Made by a program: the position numbers and the translations under genes. 51,443 bases of DNA from Candidatus Izemoplasma sp. (lineage in GTDB: Bacteria > Bacillota_I > Bacilli_A > Izemoplasmatales > Izemoplasmataceae): contig SKFU01000004.1 of the NCBI GenBank assembly GCA_007117835.1, positions 1-51,443 of the forward strand. The letters are read 5' to 3'. Within the stretch, counting starts at the first letter, position 1. Every line of letters starts with the position of its first letter. The notes under the pieces were generated by a model. The model worked only from the letters and a program-made list of their open reading frames with translations, ran no database searches and had not been told where the DNA came from. Shown one piece after another: positions 44,441 through 51,443 of this stretch.

Positions 44441-45668
44441 GCAATTTCACCACCAGTTCATCCAATAAATTCGCTTCATTTTCAACGGATCTTCGGAGTA
44501 TTATATCGGCATAATCTTTGTATAACGGGTCACGCCTTTGATAAATCTTATGCCAGTCTTCAGGCGATTGAATCAACGGACGGTGCCTGATGATTTGTGA
44601 TTGAATTAACGCCGGCTCAACAGCCAAATATACAATAATAGACTGTTTTTTAAGGGTGTTCATTAAGGCTTTATTCTCTACCACCCCGCCACCGACAGAA
44701 ATAATCTGTTGGTGCTTATCAGCATACCGCAAAACAACATCTTTTTCAAGCGTTCTAAAGTGGCTTTCACCCAATGTGAGAAAAATATTTTCAATTGTTT
44801 GGTTGGCCGTTTTTTCAATCATCTGATCAGTATCAACCCAAGCACGGTTCAAGGCCTGACTTAGGTGTGAAGCTAATGTTGTTTTTCCTGCAAAAGGCAT
44901 ACCAATAAAAACGATGTTTAGATGGTCAAAAAGCCAATCGTGCTTTAATTGATTAAAGGTCTTTTCAGAGTGACCCCGTAAACCAAAATACTTTTGACTC
45001 AAACGGGCTTGTTCAAACAACAGAGGAATACCACCACAAACTTGGATGTTATGATTTTGTGCATCAAGCATGAGTTGTGTTCTAAAAGGATTGTTAACCA
45101 AATCAACCACCAACACTAAACTTTTGAATTTAGCAAGGTTAGAAATAAGAGAATTTGTTGTGTTTGGCACCATACCCACAGGTGTGGTTTGACACAACAC
45201 CACAGTTTTTAAATCAACGGCATCTAAAGAAAGCTCACCAGGCATTACATGACGGGCATAGACTTGATAATTGGTGTACCCTAAAAACTCCAGAGCATAA
45301 ACTAAACTGCGCTTAGTTGCGCCGTTTCCCAGAATACTTATGCGACATGTTTTATTTTTTGGTAACCGTCTTTTTAGGGTGTTTATCAATGCAGGTGCAT
45401 CGGTATTAAACGCATGCCATTGTTGCCCGTGATAAGTAATAACGTTCGCAACCTGTATTTTTTCAACAATCGGATCAACAACAGCCATGTATTGAAGCAC
45501 TTCGGTCTTATAAGGCATCGTAACGTTGCCTGCGAAGGGGGTGGGATTTTCAAAAAAATCAGTGAGTGAAGGCAGAGAGAGTAACGCATATTTAATCGGT
45601 TGTGACCGTTCGTGAATCGATTGTGAAAAACTATGGGAAACGTCTTTACCTAGCAGTCCGTATTTCAT
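44412..45668 (-). CDS. Fused shikimate dehydrogenase - shikimate kinase
   Basis: This 418-aa protein joins two consecutive pathway enzymes, AroE and AroK. Residues 1 to about 240 are a shikimate dehydrogenase: SHSFSQSIH near the start, the catalytic Lys54 in NVTMPYK, Asp90 in FNTDAPAL, a divergent cofactor loop GNGATKRS, and the late CGGIPLLFEQA. Residues about 248-418 are a shikimate kinase: P-loop GMPFAGKT (256-263), WVDTDQMIE, ESHFRTLE, SVGGGVV, RHRPLIQS and RRDPLYKDYA. I prefer the ATG at 45666-45668. The ribosome site is weak, so coupling to the overlapping chorismate mutase gene is likely. Confidence 0.92.
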   Translation of the reverse strand: MKYGLLGKDVSHSFSQSIHERSQPIKYALLSLPSLTDFFENPTPFAGNVTMPYKTEVLQYMAVVDPIVEKIQVANVITYHGQQWHAFNTDAPALINTLKRRLPKNKTCRISILGNGATKRSLVYALEFLGYTNYQVYARHVMPGELSLDAVDLKTVVLCQTTPVGMVPNTTNSLISNLAKFKSLVLVVDLVNNPFRTQLMLDAQNHNIQVCGGIPLLFEQARLSQKYFGLRGHSEKTFNQLKHDWLFDHLNIVFIGMPFAGKTTLASHLSQALNRAWVDTDQMIEKTANQTIENIFLTLGESHFRTLEKDVVLRYADKHQQIISVGGGVVENKALMNTLKKQSIIVYLAVEPALIQSQIIRHRPLIQSPEDWHKIYQRRDPLYKDYADIILRRSVENEANLLDELVVKLHEIIDYQWS

Positions 45669-45909
45669 TTTGCAAGGCTCTACTTTCCTCAAATATGGTT
45701 AAATATACAGCATGGATTGAAGGATGATTCTCATAGTTTTCAGCGCACTTTAAAATCGATTGTTCACGAATTGGGTCGTGTATCACTTTATCATTTAAGA
45801 CTTTATTTTTACCGATTGTTTTACTTAGCTCAAAGCGTTTTTCTAACAACGCCATAATTTGTGTATCGAGTGCATCAATAGCTTCACGGGTTATGATCAT
45901 TTGATCCAT
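45646..45909 (-). CDS. Chorismate mutase, AroQ-fold
   Basis: This 87-aa all-helical enzyme rearranges chorismate to prephenate. The family pattern is visible: REAIDALDTQIMALLEKRFE, then IGKNK with the catalytic Lys, then HDPIREQSIL. It is monofunctional, with no fused prephenate dehydratase or dehydrogenase. The ATG at 45907-45909 has AAGGA 9 nt upstream inside aroC, and overlaps aroC by 13 nt. It is the only post-chorismate enzyme in the operon. Confidence 0.9.
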   Translation of the reverse strand: MDQMIITREAIDALDTQIMALLEKRFELSKTIGKNKVLNDKVIHDPIREQSILKCAENYENHPSIHAVYLTIFEESRALQNEIRTAR

Positions 45910-46985
45910 GACCAACCATCCTTTCTGACGATGAGTTCAAGCAGTGCATAGTAGCTAACAGCATTAATTACAGGGACAATTCTCGGGACAATACAAGGGT
46001 CGTGTCGACCTTTTAGCGATTGTAGACAATTAGATTGTGTCACAAGATTAATCGTTTTAACGGGTTTTTTAATGGAAGGTGTTGGTTTGATAACGGTGTC
46101 AAATACAATCATATTGCCTGTGGATAAACCACCCAAGACACCACCCATATGGTTTGCTTTAAAGACGACTTTATTTTGTTCATATTGCACCGTATCAGTC
46201 ACCGCTTCTCCGGTCTTATTTGCCAATGAAAAACCATCGCCAAACTGAATGCCTTTAGTGCTTGGTAACGCCATAATTAAATGTGAAATAAGCGCATCGA
46301 TGCCATCGAAAAAAGGGTCACCAAGACCAACTTCAAGGTTGGTGATAACAGTTTGTACAACGCCGCCGACGCTGTCTTTTTGCGCTAGGGTTTCAGTTAA
46401 AAGCTGCTCAAACTTAGGAATGAGTGTTTGATCAAACACCGGCCATTCCTGGGTACGCATTGCCAATAACTTAGCCGTTGAGACAGACATTAAATTAAGG
46501 GGTGTCGCGTGCACATTGTGCAGTTGCTTGATGTGCGATGCGACTATAATGTTTTTGCGTGCAAGCAGCTGTTTAGATAGACTACCCAAAATGACCAATA
46601 GGGCGGTCAAACGACCAGAAAAATGCCCGCCACCGCGATAATCATATGCACCATCTGAGCGTATATATGCTGGATAATCAGCGTGATTAGGGCGAACATG
46701 TCCAGGTGTATAGTCTTCAGAGTTCATGTGTTTATTCTTGATAATAATCGTGAGTGGTGCCCCTGTTGTTTTACCATTAAAGTAACCACTAATAATCTCG
46801 AATTCATCGGGTTCTTGACGTGATGTATGGTACCATTTGTTGGCTTTACGTTGTTCTAAATCTGCCTTAATAAGGTCACAATCAATGACGAAATTACCCA
46901 CCATGTTGTGTACTGTGATGCCAATGATTTTTTCATGTGATTCACCAAATAAACTAACAGGGATTGCGGTACCAAATATACTCAT
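45897..46985 (-). CDS. aroC: Chorismate synthase
   Basis: This 362-aa FMN-dependent enzyme makes chorismate from EPSP. Near the N-terminus SLFGESHEKIIGITVHNM carries a family His motif; DYTPGHVRPNHADYPAYIR and YRGGGHFSGRLTA hold further FMN/substrate residues, and GGVLGGLSTGN is the late signature. It overlaps aroB by ATGA and chorismate mutase by 13 nt. AroC needs reduced FMN; no dedicated reductase is in the operon. Confidence 0.97.
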   Translation of the reverse strand: MSIFGTAIPVSLFGESHEKIIGITVHNMVGNFVIDCDLIKADLEQRKANKWYHTSRQEPDEFEIISGYFNGKTTGAPLTIIIKNKHMNSEDYTPGHVRPNHADYPAYIRSDGAYDYRGGGHFSGRLTALLVILGSLSKQLLARKNIIVASHIKQLHNVHATPLNLMSVSTAKLLAMRTQEWPVFDQTLIPKFEQLLTETLAQKDSVGGVVQTVITNLEVGLGDPFFDGIDALISHLIMALPSTKGIQFGDGFSLANKTGEAVTDTVQYEQNKVVFKANHMGGVLGGLSTGNMIVFDTVIKPTPSIKKPVKTINLVTQSNCLQSLKGRHDPCIVPRIVPVINAVSYYALLELIVRKDGWSWIK

Positions 46986-47986
46986 AACAGCACACCTTTC
47001 TCAGGAATATAGTGTTCTAAGGCTGATGGATCGATCAATCGTATGATTGCTTGACCAAAATCACTTAGTTCAATGATTTCAATCGCGTTTTTTTGTTTTT
47101 TCTTATCATGCATAATTTGTTTTATTAATTGGGGTTTATCATAGGCAATCACATCGATGAGATTGTAGGCATTTAACACACGACAAATCCGTGTTTCAAA
47201 AGGTGTTTTATGAACCATAATACGGATGCCGTAAGCAACGCATTGGCCATGACTGTATTGGTACTGATAAAGATGTTCTAAGGCATGCCCAACCGTATGA
47301 CCAAAATTAAGGTGTTTGCGAACATTTAAATCATAGGGATCTTGTTCGATAAACCATTTTTTTAGCTTTATGGCATGCGTAATTTGGTCATTTAATGACC
47401 AAGATTTACGCTCTAAAACAGTGAGAAATTCAGCATCTTTAATACACGCTATTTTTATCATTTCAGCGTAGCCATTACCCATTTCTTTTTCAGGTAACGT
47501 TGAGAGCACCAAAGGATCAATCATGATTTTTAGAGGTGGATAGAACGCGCCAATCACATTTTTACTCACCGTGGTGTTTAAAGCAACCTTACCGCCAATC
47601 GACGCATCGACCATCGCGAGTAACGTGGTGGGGATGTTAATCCAATCTATACCTCGGTAATATGTCGAGGCAATAAAACCGGTTAAATCACCAATCATAC
47701 CACCACCGAGTGCAATGAGACATGTTGATTTATCCATGCTGTGTGCTTGTAACTCAGCAATTAAATGTTGATATACTGCTAAAGACTTACTTTCTTCACC
47801 GGCGTTAACAGTAAACACCACAACATTAGAAAGTTGTGACGATACTTTTGTTACCCACTGCTTAGGGACCCCAGTATCAGTAATGATAACGTAATCTCGC
47901 GTATCATCGAGTGCTAAATGCTCTAAAAGGGTCTGTTTAATGAAAACTTCATACGTATTAATGGCGTTTATCATCACTGTAATCAT
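46982..47986 (-). CDS. aroB: 3-dehydroquinate synthase
   Basis: This 334-aa NAD- and zinc-dependent enzyme converts DAHP to 3-dehydroquinate. The NAD/substrate motif LIALGGGMIGDLTGFIAST is clear, as are TTLLAMVDASIGGKVALN and the zinc-site LNFGHTVGHALEH. I chose the ATG at 47984-47986 because AGGAGG lies 9 nt upstream. It overlaps aroA by 29 nt and aroC by 4. Confidence 0.96.
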   Translation of the reverse strand: MITVMINAINTYEVFIKQTLLEHLALDDTRDYVIITDTGVPKQWVTKVSSQLSNVVVFTVNAGEESKSLAVYQHLIAELQAHSMDKSTCLIALGGGMIGDLTGFIASTYYRGIDWINIPTTLLAMVDASIGGKVALNTTVSKNVIGAFYPPLKIMIDPLVLSTLPEKEMGNGYAEMIKIACIKDAEFLTVLERKSWSLNDQITHAIKLKKWFIEQDPYDLNVRKHLNFGHTVGHALEHLYQYQYSHGQCVAYGIRIMVHKTPFETRICRVLNAYNLIDVIAYDKPQLIKQIMHDKKKQKNAIEIIELSDFGQAIIRLIDPSALEHYIPEKGVLL

Positions 47987-49250
47987 TGTTTGACCTCCTA
48001 AAACTGACATCGCCACCGAGTGCTTGATAATCCTCAAAAAAATGGGGATAAGATTTATGAATTGCTTCAGCGTTTTTAATCGTGATTGGCCCTTTAGCGA
48101 TGCTCGCTGCGATACTTAACATCATGACCATACGATGGTCATGATACCCATTAAGTGTGATTGAACCAGCAAGTGGTGTTACACCTTTGATTGTGAGTGT
48201 ATTGTCAGTATAATCAATGTGTGCACCAAGTGCTTTTAAGGTTTCTATGATGGCCATTAGCCGGTTGGATTCTTTATGGACTAAACGATCGACATTAACC
48301 AATGTTGTGATGCCTTCTGCTTGAGTAGCGACACAAGCGATAATCGGTGCTAAATCTGGACAGTCTTTTAAATCGAAAGATTGGCCCGTTAAAACCGATT
48401 TTTTTGTTATAATCTTGTCGTGATCAAACACAATGTTAGCGCCCATTGATTTGACAAAGTCGATGAATACACGATCACCTTGTCGGCTGAGATAATTCAG
48501 TCCGTGAATGGTGACAGTTGAATGAAACAAACCAGCCGCAATGAAAAATGCAGCTTGCGAATAATCGCCCTCAACGACATAATCGCTGGAACGATATGTT
48601 TGATTTCCGCGAATATGAAACCCGTTGTGGTGGTAGGTAATATCGATGGCGTGCGTTCTTAACACATCACAAGTTAGATGAATATACGGTGTTGATACAG
48701 GATTGTTAATCACCAAGGTTGTGTCTTGATTGAGTAACGGCAAAGCAAACAAGAGTCCGCTGATGAATTGAGAACTGGTTAAATCATCACATCTAATTTC
48801 TTTTGGAAGATTAACTTTAGATATTGTTACGGTGTTTTCAGTGATTCTCAGCTGTGTTTTATACAATGATTTGTACGTATCTAACGGCCGATTTTTAAGT
48901 GTGTTATCGGTTAAAAATGTCACAGGTTGTCCCACCAAAGAAACCAGCGGTAAAAGCATGCGCAATGTGGACGCAGACCCGCCAACTGGAATCAAAGTGT
49001 GCGGTTGTTTAAAAGGAAACATGCCAGTGACGACTAAACAATCGTCGGTTATATTAATAGTAACACCCAATAACCTTAGGGCATTGATGGTTGCATTGAT
49101 GTCGGCAGAGAAAACATAAGGTGTAATCGTAGAAGTTCCTTGCGAAATCGCTGCACCTATTAATGCACGGTGCAATAAACTTTTTGAGGGGGGCACTGTT
49201 ACAGCACCACTCAATGCACTTGGTTGTATGACAACATCGAATGGTTTCAT
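47958..49250 (-). CDS. aroA: EPSP synthase (3-phosphoshikimate 1-carboxyvinyltransferase)
   Basis: This 430-aa enzyme adds enolpyruvate to shikimate 3-phosphate and is the glyphosate target. It begins with PPSKSLLHRALIGAA. The active-site region is VGGSASTLRMLLPLVS, in place of the common G-N-A-G-T-xx-R, and with Ser-Ala at the usual Gly-Thr positions it could affect inhibitor binding. Late motifs ALGAHIDYTDNTLTI and YHDHRMVMMLSIAA are typical. I chose the ATG at 49248-49250 with GGAGACGACC upstream. It is first in the aro operon. Confidence 0.96.
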   Translation of the reverse strand: MKPFDVVIQPSALSGAVTVPPSKSLLHRALIGAAISQGTSTITPYVFSADINATINALRLLGVTINITDDCLVVTGMFPFKQPHTLIPVGGSASTLRMLLPLVSLVGQPVTFLTDNTLKNRPLDTYKSLYKTQLRITENTVTISKVNLPKEIRCDDLTSSQFISGLLFALPLLNQDTTLVINNPVSTPYIHLTCDVLRTHAIDITYHHNGFHIRGNQTYRSSDYVVEGDYSQAAFFIAAGLFHSTVTIHGLNYLSRQGDRVFIDFVKSMGANIVFDHDKIITKKSVLTGQSFDLKDCPDLAPIIACVATQAEGITTLVNVDRLVHKESNRLMAIIETLKALGAHIDYTDNTLTIKGVTPLAGSITLNGYHDHRMVMMLSIAASIAKGPITIKNAEAIHKSYPHFFEDYQALGGDVSFRRSNNDYSDDKRH

Positions 49251-49287
49251 GGTCGTCTCCTTTAGTGATAAGTAGCTTACATTATTC

Positions 49288-49293
49288 ATTATA
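49288..49293 (-). promoter_or_regulatory. Likely -10 of the aro operon promoter
   Basis: TATAAT on the minus strand lies 37 nt before the aroA ATG. The expected -35 position (around 49311-49316) is poor and falls within a cre-like site, which suggests that a regulator affects this promoter. Confidence 0.55.
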
Positions 49294-49305
49294 CAACACC
49301 GCCTT

Positions 49306-49340
49306 TAAAAGCGTTAGCTGAAACTGTGAAAGCGTTTTAT
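49306..49340 (+). promoter_or_regulatory. Pair of cre-like sites between aroA and fhs
   Basis: TAAAAGCGTTAGCT (49306-49319) and TGAAAGCGTTTTAT (49327-49340) match the CcpA cre consensus TGWAANCGNTNWCA at about 11 and 12 of 14 positions. Their starts are 21 bp apart, two helical turns. No ccpA gene is in the window, so this is a motif-level observation only. Confidence 0.4.
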
Positions 49341-49347
49341 TTTAAGG

Positions 49348-49376
49348 TTGAAAACCGATAGAATTTATGCAATAAT
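49348..49376 (+). promoter_or_regulatory. Promoter of fhs
   Basis: TTGAAA (49348-49353) and AATAAT (49371-49376) are 17 bp apart, and TGC before the -10 gives an extended form. It diverges from the aro promoter. Confidence 0.68.
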
Positions 49377-49413
49377 AATGTTTGTGAGACAATGAATAAA
49401 GGAGAGTAAGTTA

Positions 49414-51087
49414 ATGGAAAATGTAGATTTAAAAATTGCACAACAGGCGCAGATGAAAAAAATCATTGAAATTGCACAATCGTTAGGGCTCAAAGCTGAT
49501 GATCTAGAACTTTACGGACAGTACAAAGCTAAAATTCATTTAGATGTCGCTAAACGTTTAGGCAAAGGTAAAAATGGCAAGGTTATTTTAGTTACTGCCA
49601 TTAATCCAACACCTGCAGGTGAGGGGAAATCGACAACCACCGTGGGATTAGGACAAGCCTTTACTAAGATTGGTAAGGACGCAATCATCGCCTTAAGAGA
49701 ACCATCATTTGGACCGGTTATGGGTGTTAAAGGTGGTGCCGCAGGCGGCGGCTATTCGCAAGTTGTGCCAATGGAAGATTTGAATCTTCACTTTACGGGT
49801 GATATTCATGCGATTACGACAGCGAATAACGCTGTCAGCGCGATGATTGATAATCACTTGCATCAAGGCAATGCATTGAATATTGATCCACGCAGAATTA
49901 GTTGGAAACGCGCACTTGATATGAATGATCGTTCGTTAAGACAAGTGATTGTTGGTTTGGGTGGTTTTGGCAACTCAATACCACGCGAAGATGGATTTAA
50001 CATCACTGTAGCGAGTGAAATTATGGCTGTGCTTTGTTTAGCCAAAGATTTAAACGACTTAAAAACACGTGTTAAGCGTATCGTGATTGGGTATACTTAT
50101 GACCGTCAAGTCGTAACTATTGGTGACTTAAAAGCAGAAGGTGCAGTTACTTTAATCTTAAAAGATGCGTTACAACCAAATTTGGTTCAAACACTAGAAA
50201 ACACACCGGCACTTGTGCATGGTGGACCATTTGCAAATATTGCCCATGGATGTAATAGTATTATTGCGACCAATTTGGGGCGACAATTGGCTGAATATGT
50301 CATTACAGAGGCTGGGTTTGGTGCAGATTTAGGTGCCGAGAAATTTTTAAACATTAAAACCCAACAAGCCGGATTTGACCCAAGTGCCGTGGTTTTAGTT
50401 GCGACAATCCGTGCTTTAAAAATGCATGGTGGTGTCAAAAAACAAGATTTGAAAGAAGAAAATATTGAGGCCTTGAAAAAAGGACTTGAAAACTTAGCAA
50501 AACACACAGAAACAATTCAAGCATTTAATCTACCTTACGTTGTTGCAATCAACCATTTTGTTACTGACACTGCTTTAGAAGTCCAAGTACTATCTGAGTG
50601 GTTAGAATCAAACAACCACCCTTATGCGCTGAGTCGTGTGTGGGAAAAAGGTGGCGAAGGCGCGATAGAGTTGGCAGAAAAACTCGTCGATGTTATAGAA
50701 AATAACACCCGCACATTTAAACGTCTTTACGAGTTAGATATGAGCTTAGAAGAAAAAATACGAATTATCGCTACAACAGTATACGGTGCCAAAGATGTTA
50801 GTTTTTCAAAGGTGGCATTAACACAGTTACGCCAATACAAAAAGCATGGTTGGGATAAACTTCAAGTTTGTATGGCGAAAACTCAAATGTCGTTATCAGA
50901 TGATCCAAAAGTCTATGGACGCCCACGTGATTTTACAATCACAGTCCGTGAATTAAGACCATCCATCGGTGCAGGCTTCATTGTTGCTTTAACAGGTGAA
51001 ATGATGACCATGCCAGGACTGCCACCACGTCCAGCCGCAATGGACATGGATGTAGACGATGACGGTAACGCTAAAGGACTATTTTAA
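49414..51087 (+). CDS. fhs: Formate--tetrahydrofolate ligase
   Basis: This 557-aa enzyme uses ATP to make 10-formyl-THF from formate, feeding purine and formyl-Met synthesis. The P-loop is [19 protein letters not shown] near residue 65. [20 protein letters not shown] and [16 protein letters not shown] are family signatures, and the C-terminal [16 protein letters not shown] is conserved. AAAGGAGAG precedes the ATG. It appears monocistronic or weakly linked to the next gene. Confidence 0.97.
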   Translation: MENVDLKIAQQAQMKKIIEIAQSLGLKADDLELYGQYKAKIHLDVAKRLGKGKNGKVILVTAINPTPAGEGKSTTTVGLGQAFTKIGKDAIIALREPSFGPVMGVKGGAAGGGYSQVVPMEDLNLHFTGDIHAITTANNAVSAMIDNHLHQGNALNIDPRRISWKRALDMNDRSLRQVIVGLGGFGNSIPREDGFNITVASEIMAVLCLAKDLNDLKTRVKRIVIGYTYDRQVVTIGDLKAEGAVTLILKDALQPNLVQTLENTPALVHGGPFANIAHGCNSIIATNLGRQLAEYVITEAGFGADLGAEKFLNIKTQQAGFDPSAVVLVATIRALKMHGGVKKQDLKEENIEALKKGLENLAKHTETIQAFNLPYVVAINHFVTDTALEVQVLSEWLESNNHPYALSRVWEKGGEGAIELAEKLVDVIENNTRTFKRLYELDMSLEEKIRIIATTVYGAKDVSFSKVALTQLRQYKKHGWDKLQVCMAKTQMSLSDDPKVYGRPRDFTITVRELRPSIGAGFIVALTGEMMTMPGLPPRPAAMDMDVDDDGNAKGLF

Positions 51088-51097
51088 AAAACATTAA

Positions 51098-51128
51098 ACA
51101 AGGTGCTTGCACAAGCCAAGCACCTTGT
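51098..51128 (+). repeat. Perfect 12-bp inverted repeat after fhs
   Basis: ACAAGGTGCTTG (51098-51109) and CAAGCACCTTGT (51117-51128) pair perfectly with a 7-nt loop. No T run follows, so it is either an atypical terminator, an mRNA end stabiliser or an operator before the M32 peptidase gene. Confidence 0.7.
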
Positions 51129-51154
51129 ATGCTTAAATAAGGACGGTGTAGATA

Positions 51155-51443
51155 ATGACACTATTTGAACAGTTCAAAGCAATTCAGAAAAAACAAAAAG
51201 CCTTTGCCTTAGTTTTAAACATTGCCGGATGGGACTCTAATACTGAAGCACCTAAGGCGTGTTTTCCATACCGTGCCGAAATGTTGTCTATTATTAGTGG
51301 GGAACAATTTGCTTTAACCACTTCAGAAACATATCAACATGTAATAAATGGGTTAATTGAAACACTGGATACATTGGACACGATGCAACAAAAAGAAGTA
51401 TTAAAAGCGAAAAAAAGCATGGATAAAATCATTAAAATTCCAC
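51155..51443 (+). CDS. M32 family carboxypeptidase (Taq type), N-terminal part
   Basis: The first 96 codons are visible and the gene runs off the window. The N-terminal helical region fits the family: LFEQFKAIQKKQKAF, then NIAGWDSNTEAP in place of the usual xxWDxxTxMP, followed by RAEMLSIISGEQFALTTSE. The zinc HEXXH motif would lie outside. AAGGACGG lies 8 nt upstream of the ATG. Family members are cytoplasmic metallocarboxypeptidases. Confidence 0.85.
   Translation, partial: MTLFEQFKAIQKKQKAFALVLNIAGWDSNTEAPKACFPYRAEMLSIISGEQFALTTSETYQHVINGLIETLDTLDTMQQKEVLKAKKSMDKIIKIP

Overview
The window looks like the replication-origin region of a low-GC, Bacilli-related bacterium, most like free-living Mollicutes relatives of the Acholeplasma/Izemoplasma type. 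This placement is inferred from gene order and content, not from a phylogeny. TGG encodes Trp and TGA is used as a stop throughout (for example at the ends of recF, rnpA and aroQ), so the Mycoplasma code is not in use. The order rnmV-rsmA-ispE-spoVG-prs, the order dnaX-ybaB-recR-small membrane protein, and the dnaA/dnaN/yaaA/recF/gyrB/gyrA versus rpmH/rnpA/yidC/jag split all match the Bacillus origin region. Several genes found in between in Bacillus are missing, including purR, glmU and dacA.

Left arm, mostly minus strand. Positions 1-3538 hold a sugar ABC importer: ATPase, two permeases and a lipoprotein binding protein cut by the window edge. Positions 3697-7322 hold an operon of a 162-aa membrane protein, dnaX, ybaB, recR and an 85-aa membrane protein. 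dnaX carries a slippery A7 run with an immediate -1 stop. mnmE (+) and a TtcA-like tRNA thiolase (-) converge at 8741-8766. A four-gene plus-strand operon (9710-12105) encodes an unknown protein, NfeD, an RDD membrane protein and an SPFH/stomatin protein. asnS follows with an Asn T-box leader, then a second RDD gene, prs, spoVG, ispE, rsmA, rnmV, dgkB and pta. A HAD hydrolase and a HIT protein (+) converge on serS-pepA, which share a Ser T-box leader.

Origin, 24383-33330. gyrA, gyrB, recF, yaaA, dnaN and dnaA run leftward from a DnaA-box-rich, AT-rich intergenic region (32959-33257). rpmH, rnpA, yidC, khpB/jag, pth and mfd run rightward from it.

Right arm, 36036-51443. After mfd comes a FAD-dependent dehydrogenase coupled to purA. 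Its roughly 90-nt leader contains a promoter and an apparent intrinsic terminator, so attenuation or an unidentified riboswitch is possible. A minus-strand operon of seven overlapping genes (aroA, aroB, aroC, chorismate mutase, an aroE-aroK fusion, aroQ, aroF) encodes the complete shikimate pathway to prephenate. Next are fhs (one-carbon metabolism) and the start of an M32 carboxypeptidase.

Most of the window is housekeeping DNA. I found no CRISPR array, insertion sequence, prophage, tRNA or rRNA. The items most worth following are the dnaX frameshift site, the unassigned leader before the FAD protein, the origin repeats, the paired cre-like sites between aroA and fhs, and the NfeD/SPFH operon with its unknown first gene.
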